Counted from the first letter of the stretch, positions 13,932 to 21,385 are shown. The stretch: 21,385 nt of DNA from an uncultured Peptococcaceae bacterium (GCA_934229395.1 CAKQDL010000033.1:1-21385), one strand, 5' to 3'. Notes: generated from the letters alone by a model not told the origin. Numbers and translations are program-made.

Positions 13932-14405
13932 ATGGCTTACTACAAAAGTGCCCACTGTGTGATTGAAGGCGATGTGACCATCGAAAAGGATGCCAATATT
14001 TGGCATTATGCGGTGCTTCGCGGTGACGAGGGCCCTATTTATGTTGGCGAAGGCTCCAATGTGCAGGATGGCTGCGTGCTCCACAACGATGCAGATACCG
14101 CCATCCATATTGGCAAGGGTGTGACCATTGGCCACCGTGCGGTGATTCACGGCTGCACCATCGAAGACGATGTGCTTGTAGGCATGGGTGCCATTGTGAT
14201 GAACGGCGCGCACCTTGGCCGCGGAAGCATCATTGCTGCTGGAGCTGTGGTTTTGGGCGGCATGGAAGTGCCAGAAAACAGTATGGTCATGGGCGTGCCA
14301 GCAAAGGTGCGTGGCGAGGTGAGCGCGGAGCAGCTAGAAGCGAGCCGTAATAATGCCACCACCTATGTGACCTTGGGCCACGATAAGCTCCTACGCGTCG
14401 AATAA
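13932..14405 (+). CDS. Gamma-class carbonic-anhydrase-like hexapeptide protein
   Basis: 157 residues, left-handed beta-helix of hexapeptide repeats (GDVTIE, GPIYVGEGSNVQDGCVLH and so on). The three zinc-ligand histidines of the gamma carbonic-anhydrase family are present: H51 (CVLHND), H68 and H73 (IGHRAVIHGC). The protein may hydrate CO2 or belong to the catalytically silent YrdA/PaaY-like group; sequence does not decide. AAAGGATG lies 7 nt before the ATG at 13932; an ATG at 13923 has no ribosome-binding site. No promoter of its own is obvious, so it may rely on readthrough of the tRNA terminator. Confidence 0.85.
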   Translation: MAYYKSAHCVIEGDVTIEKDANIWHYAVLRGDEGPIYVGEGSNVQDGCVLHNDADTAIHIGKGVTIGHRAVIHGCTIEDDVLVGMGAIVMNGAHLGRGSIIAAGAVVLGGMEVPENSMVMGVPAKVRGEVSAEQLEASRNNATTYVTLGHDKLLRVE

Positions 14406-14430
14406 AAATAAAAGAACGTGCAAAAAAAGC

Positions 14431-14459
14431 TTGACGCGCGCGCCCTCTAGTGATAACAT
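14431..14459 (+). promoter_or_regulatory. Promoter of tRNA-Arg copy 2
   Basis: TTGACG (14431-14436), 17 bp, TAACAT (14454-14459), 23 bp before the tRNA. The GC-rich stretch CGCGCGCGC forms the spacer. Confidence 0.65.
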
Positions 14460-14482
14460 TATATGTGCTCTAAAGAGTGCGT

Positions 14483-14556
14483 GCGCTGTTAGCTCAGCTG
14501 GATAGAGCGTTTGGCTACGGACCAAAAGGCCAGGGGTTCGAATCCCTTACAGCGCG
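14483..14556 (+). tRNA. tRNA-Arg (ACG), copy 2
   Basis: 74 nt, identical base for base to copy 1 at 13800-13873, with the same ACG anticodon. It has its own promoter and a related but diverged terminator, so copies of the tRNA-terminator cassette flank the gamma carbonic-anhydrase-like gene. Confidence 0.95.
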
Positions 14557-14559
14557 GCA

Positions 14560-14588
14560 GACTCAAGACTTGTTCTTGGGTCTTTTTT
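14560..14588 (+). terminator. Terminator of tRNA-Arg copy 2
   Basis: GACTCAAGA (14560-14568) pairs with TCTTGGGTC (14574-14582) with one wobble, followed by six T's. Confidence 0.85.
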
Positions 14589-14609
14589 ATTGCTCTGCTG
14601 CGAAAATAA

Positions 14610-14638
14610 TTGACCGCCGCCAGCGGGGATGATATAAT
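14610..14638 (+). promoter_or_regulatory. Promoter of the riboswitch-terC unit
   Basis: TTGACC (14610-14615), 17 bp, TATAAT (14633-14638) with TGA just ahead. Transcription would begin about 10 nt before the riboswitch stem. Confidence 0.85.
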
Positions 14639-14654
14639 ACACTGTACCCAAAAA

Positions 14655-14757
14655 GCAAAGGGGAGTAGCACTGGCCCAGCCAGGGAGCGCATCGTCACCT
14701 CGTGGCATTTTCCACCGGTTCGCTCTGATAGTCTAGACTTGATTGCAAGACCTTTGC
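14655..14757 (+). ncRNA. yybP-ykoY manganese riboswitch aptamer
   Basis: The P1 stem is GCAAAGG (14655-14661) with CCTTTGC (14751-14757), directly followed by GGGAGTAGC, the hallmark of this class, and with CAAGACCTTTG at the 3' side. The class binds Mn2+ and turns on TerC-type Mn exporters. The 3' P1 strand is also the 5' arm of the terminator below, so Mn binding that stabilises P1 should block termination. It is immediately upstream of a TerC gene, as expected. Confidence 0.9.
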
Positions 14758-14793
14758 CTTTCCTGTTAAGCAAGAAAGGCAAAGGCCTTTTTT
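14751..14793 (+). terminator. Riboswitch-controlled terminator
   Basis: CCTTTGCCTTTC (14751-14762) pairs perfectly with GAAAGGCAAAGG (14774-14785), followed by CC and six T's. The left arm shares its first seven bases with riboswitch P1, making the two structures exclusive. It ends about 30 nt before the terC start. Confidence 0.9.
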
Positions 14794-14824
14794 GTTGGTC
14801 AAAATCACTTTAAAAGGAGAATGT

Positions 14825-15772
14825 ATGATGGAAACTTTATTGTTTGGCGCTATGGATGCCGGCATGGCCATGCAGTACCTCTTTGTACTGATTATGCTTG
14901 TGGCTATGGAAGGTGTTTTAAGTGCCGATAACGCCCTTGTACTTGCAGTGATGGTTCGCCCATTGGCACCGCAGCTTCGTCCAAAGGCACTCTTTTACGG
15001 CCTTATTGGGGCAGTTGTGTTGCGCTTTGGGGCGCTCTTCTGTGTGTCCTTCTTGGCAACAGTGTGGCAGGCACAGGCGCTAGGTGCTGCCTACCTCATC
15101 TTCATGGGCGTGAAAAACATCATGGAGTACAACAAAAAAATGAAGGAAACAGGCCTCGAGGGCTCCAAGCATGAGCTCCCTGAGGACGAAGAACGCAACT
15201 ATCTTGTGAGCCGAAAGGACTTTTGGAAGGTTGTTGCCAAGGTTGAATTTGCCGACATCGCTTTTGCTGTAGATTCTATTTTGGCTGCTGTGGCCATCGC
15301 TCTTTCCCTTCATCCTACAGGCTGGGGCCATATTGGCGGTATGGACACTGGTGAATTCCTTGTTGTCTTTACTGGTGGTATGTGCGGCGTTGTCCTCATG
15401 CGTTTTGCTGCAACGATCTTTGTAAAGCTTTTGGACGAACGTCCAAAACTCGAAAAGGCTGCTTTTATGATTGTTACCTGGGTCGGGGTCAAGCTCGTTG
15501 TTGTTACCCTTAGCCACCCATCCTTGGGCGTGCTCCCAGAAACCTTCCCAGAAAGTACCCTCTGGCACATCGTCTTCTTTGGCGTGATGATTGGCCTCGC
15601 TGTTTGGGGCTGGTTTGGCTCTGCACCTGCTAAGAAGGAAGCCACCGAAGGCGCACCTGCTGCTATTGCCGAAAGCAAGGTGGAAGACGCGCAAGACGCA
15701 AAAGCACAAGCAAGCGCCGACGTGCAAGAAGATAACGACAACGACGCAGCAAAGAAGGAACGAAAAGAATGA
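14825..15772 (+). CDS. terC: TerC-family membrane protein, probable Mn exporter
   Basis: 315 residues. Multi-helix membrane protein with both TerC signature motifs: EGVLSADNALVLAVMV near the N terminus and KVEFADIAFAVDSILAAVA in the middle, whose Asp residues are thought to bind metal. A long charged Ala/Glu/Lys tail (about 265-315) is predicted cytosolic. Members under yybP-ykoY control (YkoY type) export Mn2+, often loading secreted enzymes, so this role is well supported by context. AGGAG lies 5 nt before the ATG at 14825 and 8 nt before another at 14828; either may be used. Its end overlaps the dus start by 4 nt. Confidence 0.9.
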   Translation: MMETLLFGAMDAGMAMQYLFVLIMLVAMEGVLSADNALVLAVMVRPLAPQLRPKALFYGLIGAVVLRFGALFCVSFLATVWQAQALGAAYLIFMGVKNIMEYNKKMKETGLEGSKHELPEDEERNYLVSRKDFWKVVAKVEFADIAFAVDSILAAVAIALSLHPTGWGHIGGMDTGEFLVVFTGGMCGVVLMRFAATIFVKLLDERPKLEKAAFMIVTWVGVKLVVVTLSHPSLGVLPETFPESTLWHIVFFGVMIGLAVWGWFGSAPAKKEATEGAPAAIAESKVEDAQDAKAQASADVQEDNDNDAAKKERKE

Positions 15773-16722
15773 TCAAAGGGCTTTTTGATAATCCCCTCGT
15801 TTTGGCGCCAATGGCTGGTGTGACTGATAAGGCCATGCGCCTCATAAATCGCCGTTATGGCGTGGGCTTGGTCTATACCGAAATGGTCAGTGCCAAGGCC
15901 CTTATGTACAACAACAAAAAAAGCTACGAGCTTTTTGATTTAACCGACGAAGAAGAGCCTGTGGCCGTGCAGCTCTTTGGCAGTGAGCCAGAGATTATGG
16001 CGCGCGGTGCCGCGCTTGCTGTCCGTCATGGCGCCAAGCTGCTCGATGTGAACATGGGTTGCCCGGTGCCAAAGGTGGCCAACCATGGCGAAGGCTCGGG
16101 CCTTCTCAAAACGCCGGAGGTGGCTGTGGACATCATCCGTGCCATGCGCGAGGCGGTGGATGTGCCTCTTTCGGCCAAGATTCGCATTGGCTGGGATGAG
16201 GTCGACGCACAGCTGCCACAGTTTGCCCAAGCCTTGGAAAAGGCCGGCTGCGATTTTATCGCCGTCCATGGCCGCACCCGCGCTCAGTATTACACCGGCG
16301 AAGCCAACTGGGAGATGATTAAGGCTGTAAAAGAGGCCGTGACCATTCCCGTTATTGCCAATGGCGATGTGGTGGATGTGGCAAGCTACCACGCCATTTT
16401 AGAAAAAACTGGTGCCGATGCCGTGATGATTGGCCGTGGCGCCCTAGGCTGCCCTTGGCTCTTTGCCGAGCTCTTGGCCGATATCCGCGGCGAGGCTGCA
16501 CCTGCCGCGCCAAGCCTCACAGAACGCGGCGCCATTATAATGGATCACGCCGAGCTCGCCTGTCGCTACAAGGGCGAACGCATTGCCATGCAGGAAATGC
16601 GCAAGCAATTGGGCTGGTATGTAAAAGGGATGCCCCACGCCGCCGCCCTCCGACGCGACGGCTGCACCATCAGCACCCTACAAGATTTGCAGGCCCTACT
16701 AAAGCGCGAGCAAATGCTATAG
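15769..16722 (+). CDS. dusB: tRNA-dihydrouridine synthase, DusB type
   Basis: 317 residues, normal length. An FMN-binding TIM barrel reduces uridines in the tRNA D-loop using NAD(P)H. Signature APMAGVTDKAMR at 13-24, catalytic Cys98 in DVNMGCPVPK, AVHGRTRAQYYTG for FMN/tRNA contact, and VMIGRGALGCPWLF. The helical tRNA-binding domain follows from about 245. The ATG overlaps the terC stop (ATGA), so it is translationally coupled and falls under the same manganese riboswitch; in many Firmicutes dusB sits elsewhere. Confidence 0.93.
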   Translation: MIKGLFDNPLVLAPMAGVTDKAMRLINRRYGVGLVYTEMVSAKALMYNNKKSYELFDLTDEEEPVAVQLFGSEPEIMARGAALAVRHGAKLLDVNMGCPVPKVANHGEGSGLLKTPEVAVDIIRAMREAVDVPLSAKIRIGWDEVDAQLPQFAQALEKAGCDFIAVHGRTRAQYYTGEANWEMIKAVKEAVTIPVIANGDVVDVASYHAILEKTGADAVMIGRGALGCPWLFAELLADIRGEAAPAAPSLTERGAIIMDHAELACRYKGERIAMQEMRKQLGWYVKGMPHAAALRRDGCTISTLQDLQALLKREQML

Positions 16723-16760
16723 CATCCAACAAACGTTGTCCAATAGGATGGCGTTTTTTC
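16722..16760 (+). terminator. Probable terminator after dus
   Basis: GCATCC and GGATGG (16722-16751) form the outer stem, CAAC/GTTG an inner one, followed by six T's at 16754-16759. The inner part is imperfect, so strength is uncertain. Confidence 0.55.
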
Positions 16761-16786
16761 TTTGTCAAAAATCATCCTTTGGGGGG

Positions 16787-16815
16787 ATGACCGGGGCTTT
16801 TGTTTGCGGTATGAT
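16787..16815 (+). promoter_or_regulatory. Probable promoter of the LuxR-type regulator
   Basis: ATGACC (16787-16792), 17 bp, TATGAT (16810-16815). A transcript would begin about 33 nt before the chosen ATG, which makes the ATG at 16736 unlikely as a start. Confidence 0.5.
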
Positions 16816-16855
16816 TAAAAAAAGATGGCGCATCATACCCTGGGGAGGGAGAGAG

Positions 16856-19195
16856 ATGGATAAGAAAACGATATGTATCACAGAGGCGCTGAGGGCGCGC
16901 TTTGCGGACGCCTTTAGCAATAAACGCATGATGTTTTTTGCAGCCAACGGTGGCTATGGCAAAACCACTGCTGTGCGCATGCTCCTAGAAGGCCAAAGGG
17001 TGGCAGAGGTATCGGCTGCGCAAAGTCCGCTGGATTTTCCAAAGGATGAGGCGTGGGAGGTACTCTTTGTAGATGATTTGCATGAGCTTGATGATACAAA
17101 GGAACAGCAGGCTTTGGTGGCCTTTATCCAAAACCACCCTGACAAAAAATTCATCTTTGCCTCGCGTGGGTCGGTGGTGCCAGGATGGCTCATTGGGTTT
17201 CAATTTAGTGGCGACATGGAGGTTCTTACCGCCAAAGATTTGGCCATTGATGCTGTTTGTCTAAAAAAGCTTCTCGCACAGGAGGGCGTGGTTATCGATG
17301 ATGAGGTCACCCTCCAAAAAATTCTCCAAACCAATTATGGCTATCCCATGGCCATAAGCACCCTAGCTAGGCGCATCAAGGAAGAGGGGTGCTACAACGA
17401 AAAGGTTGCTGCCGAAGGCTATAACGAGCTCTACCGCTATTGGGAGCATCATTTTTTTGATGCGCTACCGTCGCAGCTGCAGCGCTTTTGCACCGATATG
17501 GCCGTCTTTGATACCTTTAGCCTAGGCTTGGCTGAGATGGTCACCGGTAACCGTCGCGCGCGCGCCCTTGTAGAAGGCATTCAGCATCAAAGCGCCGTTT
17601 TGACGAGCACGGGTAGAAACAGTTACCAATTTACCCCGATTGGCCGTGGCTTCCTTGTGTGGATGATGGAGCGCTCTTATTCTGAGGAGGAGCGCAAGGG
17701 TGTGTATGATCGCGCAGGCCTCTATTATGAGCTTGAGGACGATTACAGCATGGCCATGGCGTGCTACCACAAGGGTGACAACAAGGAACGCATGGCCCTA
17801 CTTTTGGAAAAAAACGCCCAAACCAGCGCCAGCATGGCCCATTATCAGCAGATTGCACCCTACTACCATGCCCTGCCCGAAGAAGCCCTTTTGGCCTCGC
17901 CAGCCCTCATGCAGGGGATGAGCATGCTCTGTGCCTTAGAAAACAACTACGATGCCTCTGAAAAATGGTACCAAGCCCTAAAGGCACGGCTCGGTGGCCC
18001 CAAGACCAAGGAGGTGCGCGGACGCGTGGCTTGGCTCGACATTTGCCTGCCGCAACGCGATGTACGCGATTTGGCCAAAAATGTTGCCGCCATCTTTGCC
18101 TTGGTTCGTAGCTGCGACATTGACCTTGACACCATGAGTGTCACCAATGCGCAGCCAAGCGTGATGAATGGTGGCAAGGATTTTTCCGTGTGGAGCAAAC
18201 GTGATGATTTGCTCTATAAGACCATTCGCGTCCCACTAGAAGGCATTTTGGGCCGCGATGGCGTGGCCCTGGGCGATTGCGCCATCACAGAAAGCAAGCT
18301 CGAAAAAGGCGAAGACGTATCCGTCAAGATGCTCAGTCTTATGACGCGCCTAAGCGAGGTCCAATTAAGTGGCACACCCGACATAGAATTTGCCATTATA
18401 GGCCAAGCCGTGCGCCTGCAGCTCCAAAGTGGCGCCACCGATGAGGCATGGCGCAGTGTGCAAAACTTGCGCAAGCGCTACGAAGAGCGCGAGCTGACAA
18501 GGTTTATGCCCAACATCGACGCTCTCTTGTGCCGCATCGCCCTGCGTAGCGGTGATTACGCCTACGTAGAAGAATGGTACAACGACAAAGCGCTGCGCGA
18601 TGCCTTTGATATATGGGTGCTCAAGCGCTACAGCTACCTCACCGAGGCCATGGCCGCCATTGCCCTAGGCCGCTACGATGCCGCCCTCATGACCCTAGCA
18701 CCCCTAGAAAATTATTTTACCACCTGCCGCCGCCATATAGATGGCATCCATCTGCACCTACTGCGCGCCATAGCCCTCTACCGCACAGACAGGGAATGGC
18801 AGGAAGAACTTGCGAAGGCCCTAGAGGCCGCAGCAGGCTTTGGCTTTGTGATCACCATCGCCGAATACGGCGCCGCCGTGGTGCCCCTTTTGGATAAATG
18901 CACGTGGCAGGGCAACAAAGAGTTTTTGGCGCGCACCTTGCGCGCAGCGCGCAACCAAGCCAGCTATTATCCAAGCTTCATGCAGCCAAAAAACAAGCTC
19001 GTAGAAGCCCTCACGCCAGCAGAGCTGCAGGTACTGCGCCTTTTGTGCTTTGACAAAAGCAACCAAGAAATTGCCGATGTTTTAGGAGTAAAGCTATCCA
19101 CCATCAAAACCCAGGTGCGGAGCATCCTCCATAAGCTTGGCGTCAAGCGACGCAGCGAAGCAAAAACCGCCGCGCAGGAGCTCAAACTTTTGTAA
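16856..19195 (+). CDS. Large ATP-binding LuxR-family regulator (MalT-like)
   Basis: 779 residues. Walker A ANGGYGKTT (30-38, K36) and Walker B VLFVDDLHEL (69-78) define an N-terminal STAND/AAA-type ATPase. A winged-helix-like region and long helical repeats (about 230-700, TPR-like, many Ala/Leu/Tyr) follow. The C-terminal LuxR helix-turn-helix is at about 719-779 (LTPAELQVLRLL, NQEIADVLGVKLSTIKTQVR). This is the MalT/LAL layout: ATP and an inducer let the protein oligomerise and activate transcription. The inducer and targets are unknown. The start follows GGGGAGGGAGAG. The opposite strand is full of shadow frames because of biased codons. Neighbours do not reveal its regulon. Confidence 0.88.
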   Translation: MDKKTICITEALRARFADAFSNKRMMFFAANGGYGKTTAVRMLLEGQRVAEVSAAQSPLDFPKDEAWEVLFVDDLHELDDTKEQQALVAFIQNHPDKKFIFASRGSVVPGWLIGFQFSGDMEVLTAKDLAIDAVCLKKLLAQEGVVIDDEVTLQKILQTNYGYPMAISTLARRIKEEGCYNEKVAAEGYNELYRYWEHHFFDALPSQLQRFCTDMAVFDTFSLGLAEMVTGNRRARALVEGIQHQSAVLTSTGRNSYQFTPIGRGFLVWMMERSYSEEERKGVYDRAGLYYELEDDYSMAMACYHKGDNKERMALLLEKNAQTSASMAHYQQIAPYYHALPEEALLASPALMQGMSMLCALENNYDASEKWYQALKARLGGPKTKEVRGRVAWLDICLPQRDVRDLAKNVAAIFALVRSCDIDLDTMSVTNAQPSVMNGGKDFSVWSKRDDLLYKTIRVPLEGILGRDGVALGDCAITESKLEKGEDVSVKMLSLMTRLSEVQLSGTPDIEFAIIGQAVRLQLQSGATDEAWRSVQNLRKRYEERELTRFMPNIDALLCRIALRSGDYAYVEEWYNDKALRDAFDIWVLKRYSYLTEAMAAIALGRYDAALMTLAPLENYFTTCRRHIDGIHLHLLRAIALYRTDREWQEELAKALEAAAGFGFVITIAEYGAAVVPLLDKCTWQGNKEFLARTLRAARNQASYYPSFMQPKNKLVEALTPAELQVLRLLCFDKSNQEIADVLGVKLSTIKTQVRSILHKLGVKRRSEAKTAAQELKLL

Positions 19196-19211
19196 TAGTT
19201 GCGCGCGCGGG

Positions 19212-19251
19212 GTGCAAGCATAGCACACTTGCAAGAAAGACTTGCAAGAAA
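19212..19251. repeat. CTTGCAAG repeats downstream of the LuxR gene
   Basis: Two copies of ACTTGCAAGAAA (19227-19238, 19240-19251) in tandem with period 13, each holding the 8-bp palindrome CTTGCAAG, plus a half copy TGCAAG at 19213-19218. They lie about 50-90 bp upstream of the thioredoxin-like gene's promoter. They could be operator sites; no T-run follows, so they are not a terminator. Confidence 0.5.
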
Positions 19252-19301
19252 ACGGCGCTAGCCTTACAATAAAGACAAGCGACACATTGTAATATAACGG
19301 C

Positions 19302-19330
19302 TTGCTATAGAGCCACACGCGTGATAGAAT
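19302..19330 (+). promoter_or_regulatory. Promoter of the thioredoxin-like gene
   Basis: TTGCTA (19302-19307), 17 bp, TAGAAT (19325-19330) with TGA just ahead, an extended -10. A transcript starts near 19337, which excludes start codons further upstream. Confidence 0.7.
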
Positions 19331-19371
19331 TATACAAAAGAGAAAAGACAACTATGGAGGGAAGTTTATCT

Positions 19372-19755
19372 ATGGAACTCAAAATGATTACCATCAATGA
19401 GTACAACAAAATCGTTGAAGACAAAGAAAAATGTTTCCTAGTATTTACCAAAGAAAAATGCTCTGTGTGCGCACGCTTAAAACCAATCCTCGAAAAGCTC
19501 GGTGACGAATACGCCGGACATCCAGAATTTAGCATGTACAACATGGAAATCCACGACCCAGATGCACGTGCCCTTTTCAAAAGCTGGTCCCTTGCAGGTG
19601 TACCACAAACCTGCATCATCAACGACGGCGAATTTCAAGAAGCGCTTCCAGGTGCTTTGGACGTAGCCATCTACCGCGATGAAATCAACAAGCTTTTGGG
19701 CATCAAAAAGAAAGGTTTTGGCGCCAAGCTCAAATCCCTTTTTGGTGGCAAGTAA
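19372..19755 (+). CDS. Thioredoxin-like protein (CxxC)
   Basis: 127 residues. Thioredoxin fold with active site C30-S-V-C33 (FTKEKCSVCARLKPIL), and the cis-proline loop AGVPQTCIIND. The CSVC spacing is unlike the classic CGPC, so redox potential and partner probably differ. A short basic tail (KKKGFGAKLKSLFGGK) is an unusual addition that could touch membrane or nucleic acid. The start is set by GGAGGG 10 nt upstream; an in-frame ATG at 19354 is less well placed. No signal peptide, so cytosolic. A single-gene unit with strong terminator. Confidence 0.8.
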   Translation: MELKMITINEYNKIVEDKEKCFLVFTKEKCSVCARLKPILEKLGDEYAGHPEFSMYNMEIHDPDARALFKSWSLAGVPQTCIINDGEFQEALPGALDVAIYRDEINKLLGIKKKGFGAKLKSLFGGK

Positions 19756-19762
19756 AGAACCT

Positions 19763-19789
19763 ATCCTCGCCTACAGGCGGGGATTTTTT
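19763..19789 (+). terminator. Terminator of the thioredoxin-like gene
   Basis: ATCCTCGCC (19763-19771) pairs with GGCGGGGAT (19776-19784) with one wobble around TACA, followed by T's. Confidence 0.9.
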
Positions 19790-19827
19790 GCTGTTGCAAG
19801 ATAATTTTTAAAGTTTGGACTAGTTAC

Positions 19828-19864
19828 ATAAAATAGAGTTACCATCACTATAAAATAGACTTAC
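19828..19864. repeat. Direct repeat upstream of glyA
   Basis: ATAAAATAGAGTTAC (19828-19842) and ATAAAATAGACTTAC (19850-19864) differ at one base and are 22 bp apart, two helix turns. They lie 20-60 bp upstream of the glyA -35 box and suit binding of a regulator on one DNA face. Confidence 0.5.
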
Positions 19865-19884
19865 AGAAGGCGCACCAAACAGGG

Positions 19885-19913
19885 TTGGAAAACTCAAAAC
19901 AATGCGCTATACT
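19885..19913 (+). promoter_or_regulatory. Promoter of glyA
   Basis: TTGGAA (19885-19890), 17 bp, TATACT (19908-19913). The in-frame ATG at 19902 lies inside it and so cannot be the translation start. Confidence 0.7.
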
Positions 19914-19952
19914 AAATCCACTTATAGAAAACATCCACGGGAGGAAAACATC

Positions 19953-21188
19953 ATGAGCGACATCAAAGAATTTTTAGCACCACAAGACCCAGCCATTGCC
20001 GAAGCCATTGAGCAAGAATTGGGTCGTCAACGCGACAAAATCGAACTCATTGCATCCGAAAACTTCGCCAGCCGCGCCGTTATGGCAGCCCAAGGCAGTG
20101 TACTTACCAACAAGTACGCCGAAGGCTATCCATCCAAGCGTTACTACGGCGGTTGCGAATACGTTGACGTTGTTGAAAACATCGCACGTGATCGCGTAAA
20201 AGAACTCTTTGGCGCAGAACACGCCAACGTACAACCACACAGTGGTGCCCAAGCCAACTTTGCCGCTTATCAAGCAGTGCTCAAGCCAGGCGACACCGTG
20301 CTCGGCATGAACCTCGCTCATGGCGGTCACCTTACCCATGGGTCCCCAGTCAACTTTAGCGGCAAGCTCTACAACTTCGCTGAATATGGCGTCAACCCAG
20401 AAACCGAAGCCATCGACTACGATGAATTTGAACGCATCGCCATGGAAGTACAACCAAAGCTCGTTGTAGCAGGCGCAAGCGCCTATCCACGCATCATCGA
20501 CTTTAAGCGCATCCGCGAAATCTGCGACAAGTGCGGAGCCCTCATGATGGTCGACATGGCCCACATCGCCGGCATCGTAGCAGCAGGCCGTCATCCAAAC
20601 CCAGTTGAATACGCAGACATCGTTACCTCCACCACCCACAAAACCCTTCGTGGCCCACGCGGCGGCATCATCCTCTGCAAAGAAGAGCTCGCAAAAGCCA
20701 TCGACAAATCCGTCTTCCCAGGCGCACAAGGTGGCCCACTCATGCACATCATTGCAGCCAAGGCCGTAGCTTTTGGTGAAGCCCTTCAACCAGAATTTAA
20801 GGACTACATCGACCAAGTCCTTAAAAACGCTCAAGCTTTTGCCAAAGCCCTCGAAGCAAATGGCTTCCGCATCGTAAGCGGTGGCACCGATAACCACCTC
20901 CTTCTCGTCGATGTCAAGTCCATCGGCATGACCGGCGCAGAAGCAGAAAAGCTTTTGGACGATTGCAACATCACCTGCAACAAAAACGGTATCCCATTTG
21001 ACACCGAAAAACCAACCGTCACCTCCGGCATCCGCCTAGGTACCCCAGCAGCCACCACTCGCGGCTTCAAAGAAGAAGACTTCGTAGAACTCGCCAACAT
21101 CATGAAAATCATCCTCATCGACAAGGACGCAGAAAAAGGCAAAGCCATGGTCAAAGCCATCACCGACCGCTACCCACTCTACGAATAA
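19953..21188 (+). CDS. glyA: Serine hydroxymethyltransferase
   Basis: 411 residues, the normal bacterial length. This PLP enzyme converts serine and tetrahydrofolate to glycine and methylene-THF in the cytosol, supplying one-carbon units. The PLP-binding lysine is K230 in STTHKTLRGPRGG; other signatures are ELIASENFAS, GYPSKRYYGG, NVQPHSGAQAN and DMAHIAGIVAAG. GGGAGGAAAAC just before the ATG at 19953 fixes the start. Codon use is very biased (CCA, AAC, GAC, ATC), as for a highly expressed gene. It is a single-gene unit with its own promoter and terminator. Confidence 0.98.
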   Translation: MSDIKEFLAPQDPAIAEAIEQELGRQRDKIELIASENFASRAVMAAQGSVLTNKYAEGYPSKRYYGGCEYVDVVENIARDRVKELFGAEHANVQPHSGAQANFAAYQAVLKPGDTVLGMNLAHGGHLTHGSPVNFSGKLYNFAEYGVNPETEAIDYDEFERIAMEVQPKLVVAGASAYPRIIDFKRIREICDKCGALMMVDMAHIAGIVAAGRHPNPVEYADIVTSTTHKTLRGPRGGIILCKEELAKAIDKSVFPGAQGGPLMHIIAAKAVAFGEALQPEFKDYIDQVLKNAQAFAKALEANGFRIVSGGTDNHLLLVDVKSIGMTGAEAEKLLDDCNITCNKNGIPFDTEKPTVTSGIRLGTPAATTRGFKEEDFVELANIMKIILIDKDAEKGKAMVKAITDRYPLYE

Positions 21189-21313
21189 GATAAGCAAGCA
21201 AAAAGGGGACGAGCGGGAAATAGACATACAGCCTTCAATTGAATAAATAATGCCTTCCACCCTTGGAAAAGGCAATGTCATTAAGTTAACAAAATAGACC
21301 CCGTTTCCTGAGC

Positions 21314-21365
21314 CGACCCCCAAACATTAGACCTAAAAATCTAGCGATTGGGGGTCGTTTTGTTT
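21314..21365 (+). terminator. Terminator of glyA
   Basis: CGACCCCCAA (21314-21323) pairs perfectly with TTGGGGGTCG (21348-21357); an inner TAGA/TCTA pairing lies within the loop. The tail is TTTTGTTTT. It is about 125 nt past the stop; a smaller GCCTT/AAGGC hairpin lies between. Confidence 0.8.
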
Positions 21366-21385
21366 TGGCAAAATACAGTTTTGAA

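Noticed and set aside
19974..20897. Long minus-strand ORF opposite glyA, and similar ones opposite the symporter and terC
   Set aside because: These are codon-bias shadows of highly expressed genes; translations are Cys/His/Trp-rich and lack starts with ribosome-binding sites.

Overview
The window looks like a chromosomal stretch of a Bacillota (Firmicutes) bacterium, probably a gut-type anaerobe. The signs are strong Shine-Dalgarno sequences, TTGACA/TATAAT promoters often with an extended TGN -10, many Rho-independent terminators, a yybP-ykoY manganese riboswitch, an SLH-type surface protein and small zinc-ribbon membrane proteins. I cannot name the genus from sequence alone. No CRISPR array, rRNA, phage or insertion sequence was seen.

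Left part (1 to about 8.8 kb, AT-richer, accessory in character). A leftward cluster runs from about 7.46 kb to 60: a frame-broken small lipoprotein, an XRE regulator with a zinc ribbon (C-terminal part knocked out by two frameshifts), a zinc-ribbon protein with three membrane segments, two paralogous zinc-ribbon/PH-like/single-TM proteins with unrelated outer domains, and a secreted SLH-domain protein. Marks of recombination are a ~0.6 kb direct duplication, an orphaned 16-codon gene tail, an in-frame TGA inside one paralog, and palindromic repeats with a compensatory stem change. Upstream lies a leftward serine recombinase. Between it and the cluster are two inverted 17-bp repeats that look like recombinase crossover sites. 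They enclose about 110 bp with a promoter that now points away from the cluster. The best reading is an invertible-promoter (phase-variation) switch caught in the OFF orientation. A small rightward ORF of unknown function and two terminators close this part.

Right part (about 8.9 to 21.4 kb, different codon use, core metabolism). A tightly overlapping leftward operon encodes a nicotinamidase-like hydrolase, a hypoxanthine/uracil-DNA glycosylase-like protein, a cupin and an M18 aminopeptidase. Divergent from it is a dicarboxylate/amino-acid:cation symporter. Then follow a GNAT acetyltransferase, tRNA-Ser(GCT)-tRNA-Arg(ACG), a gamma-class carbonic-anhydrase-like protein, a second identical tRNA-Arg(ACG), a yybP-ykoY riboswitch controlling a TerC-type Mn exporter translationally coupled to a DusB-type tRNA-dihydrouridine synthase, a large ATP-binding LuxR regulator, a thioredoxin-like protein and glyA.

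The right part is ordinary housekeeping with clear transcription units. The left part is the unusual one: a putative switchable envelope-protein cluster whose genes show fresh duplication and several reading-frame breaks, so it may be partly decayed or itself variable.
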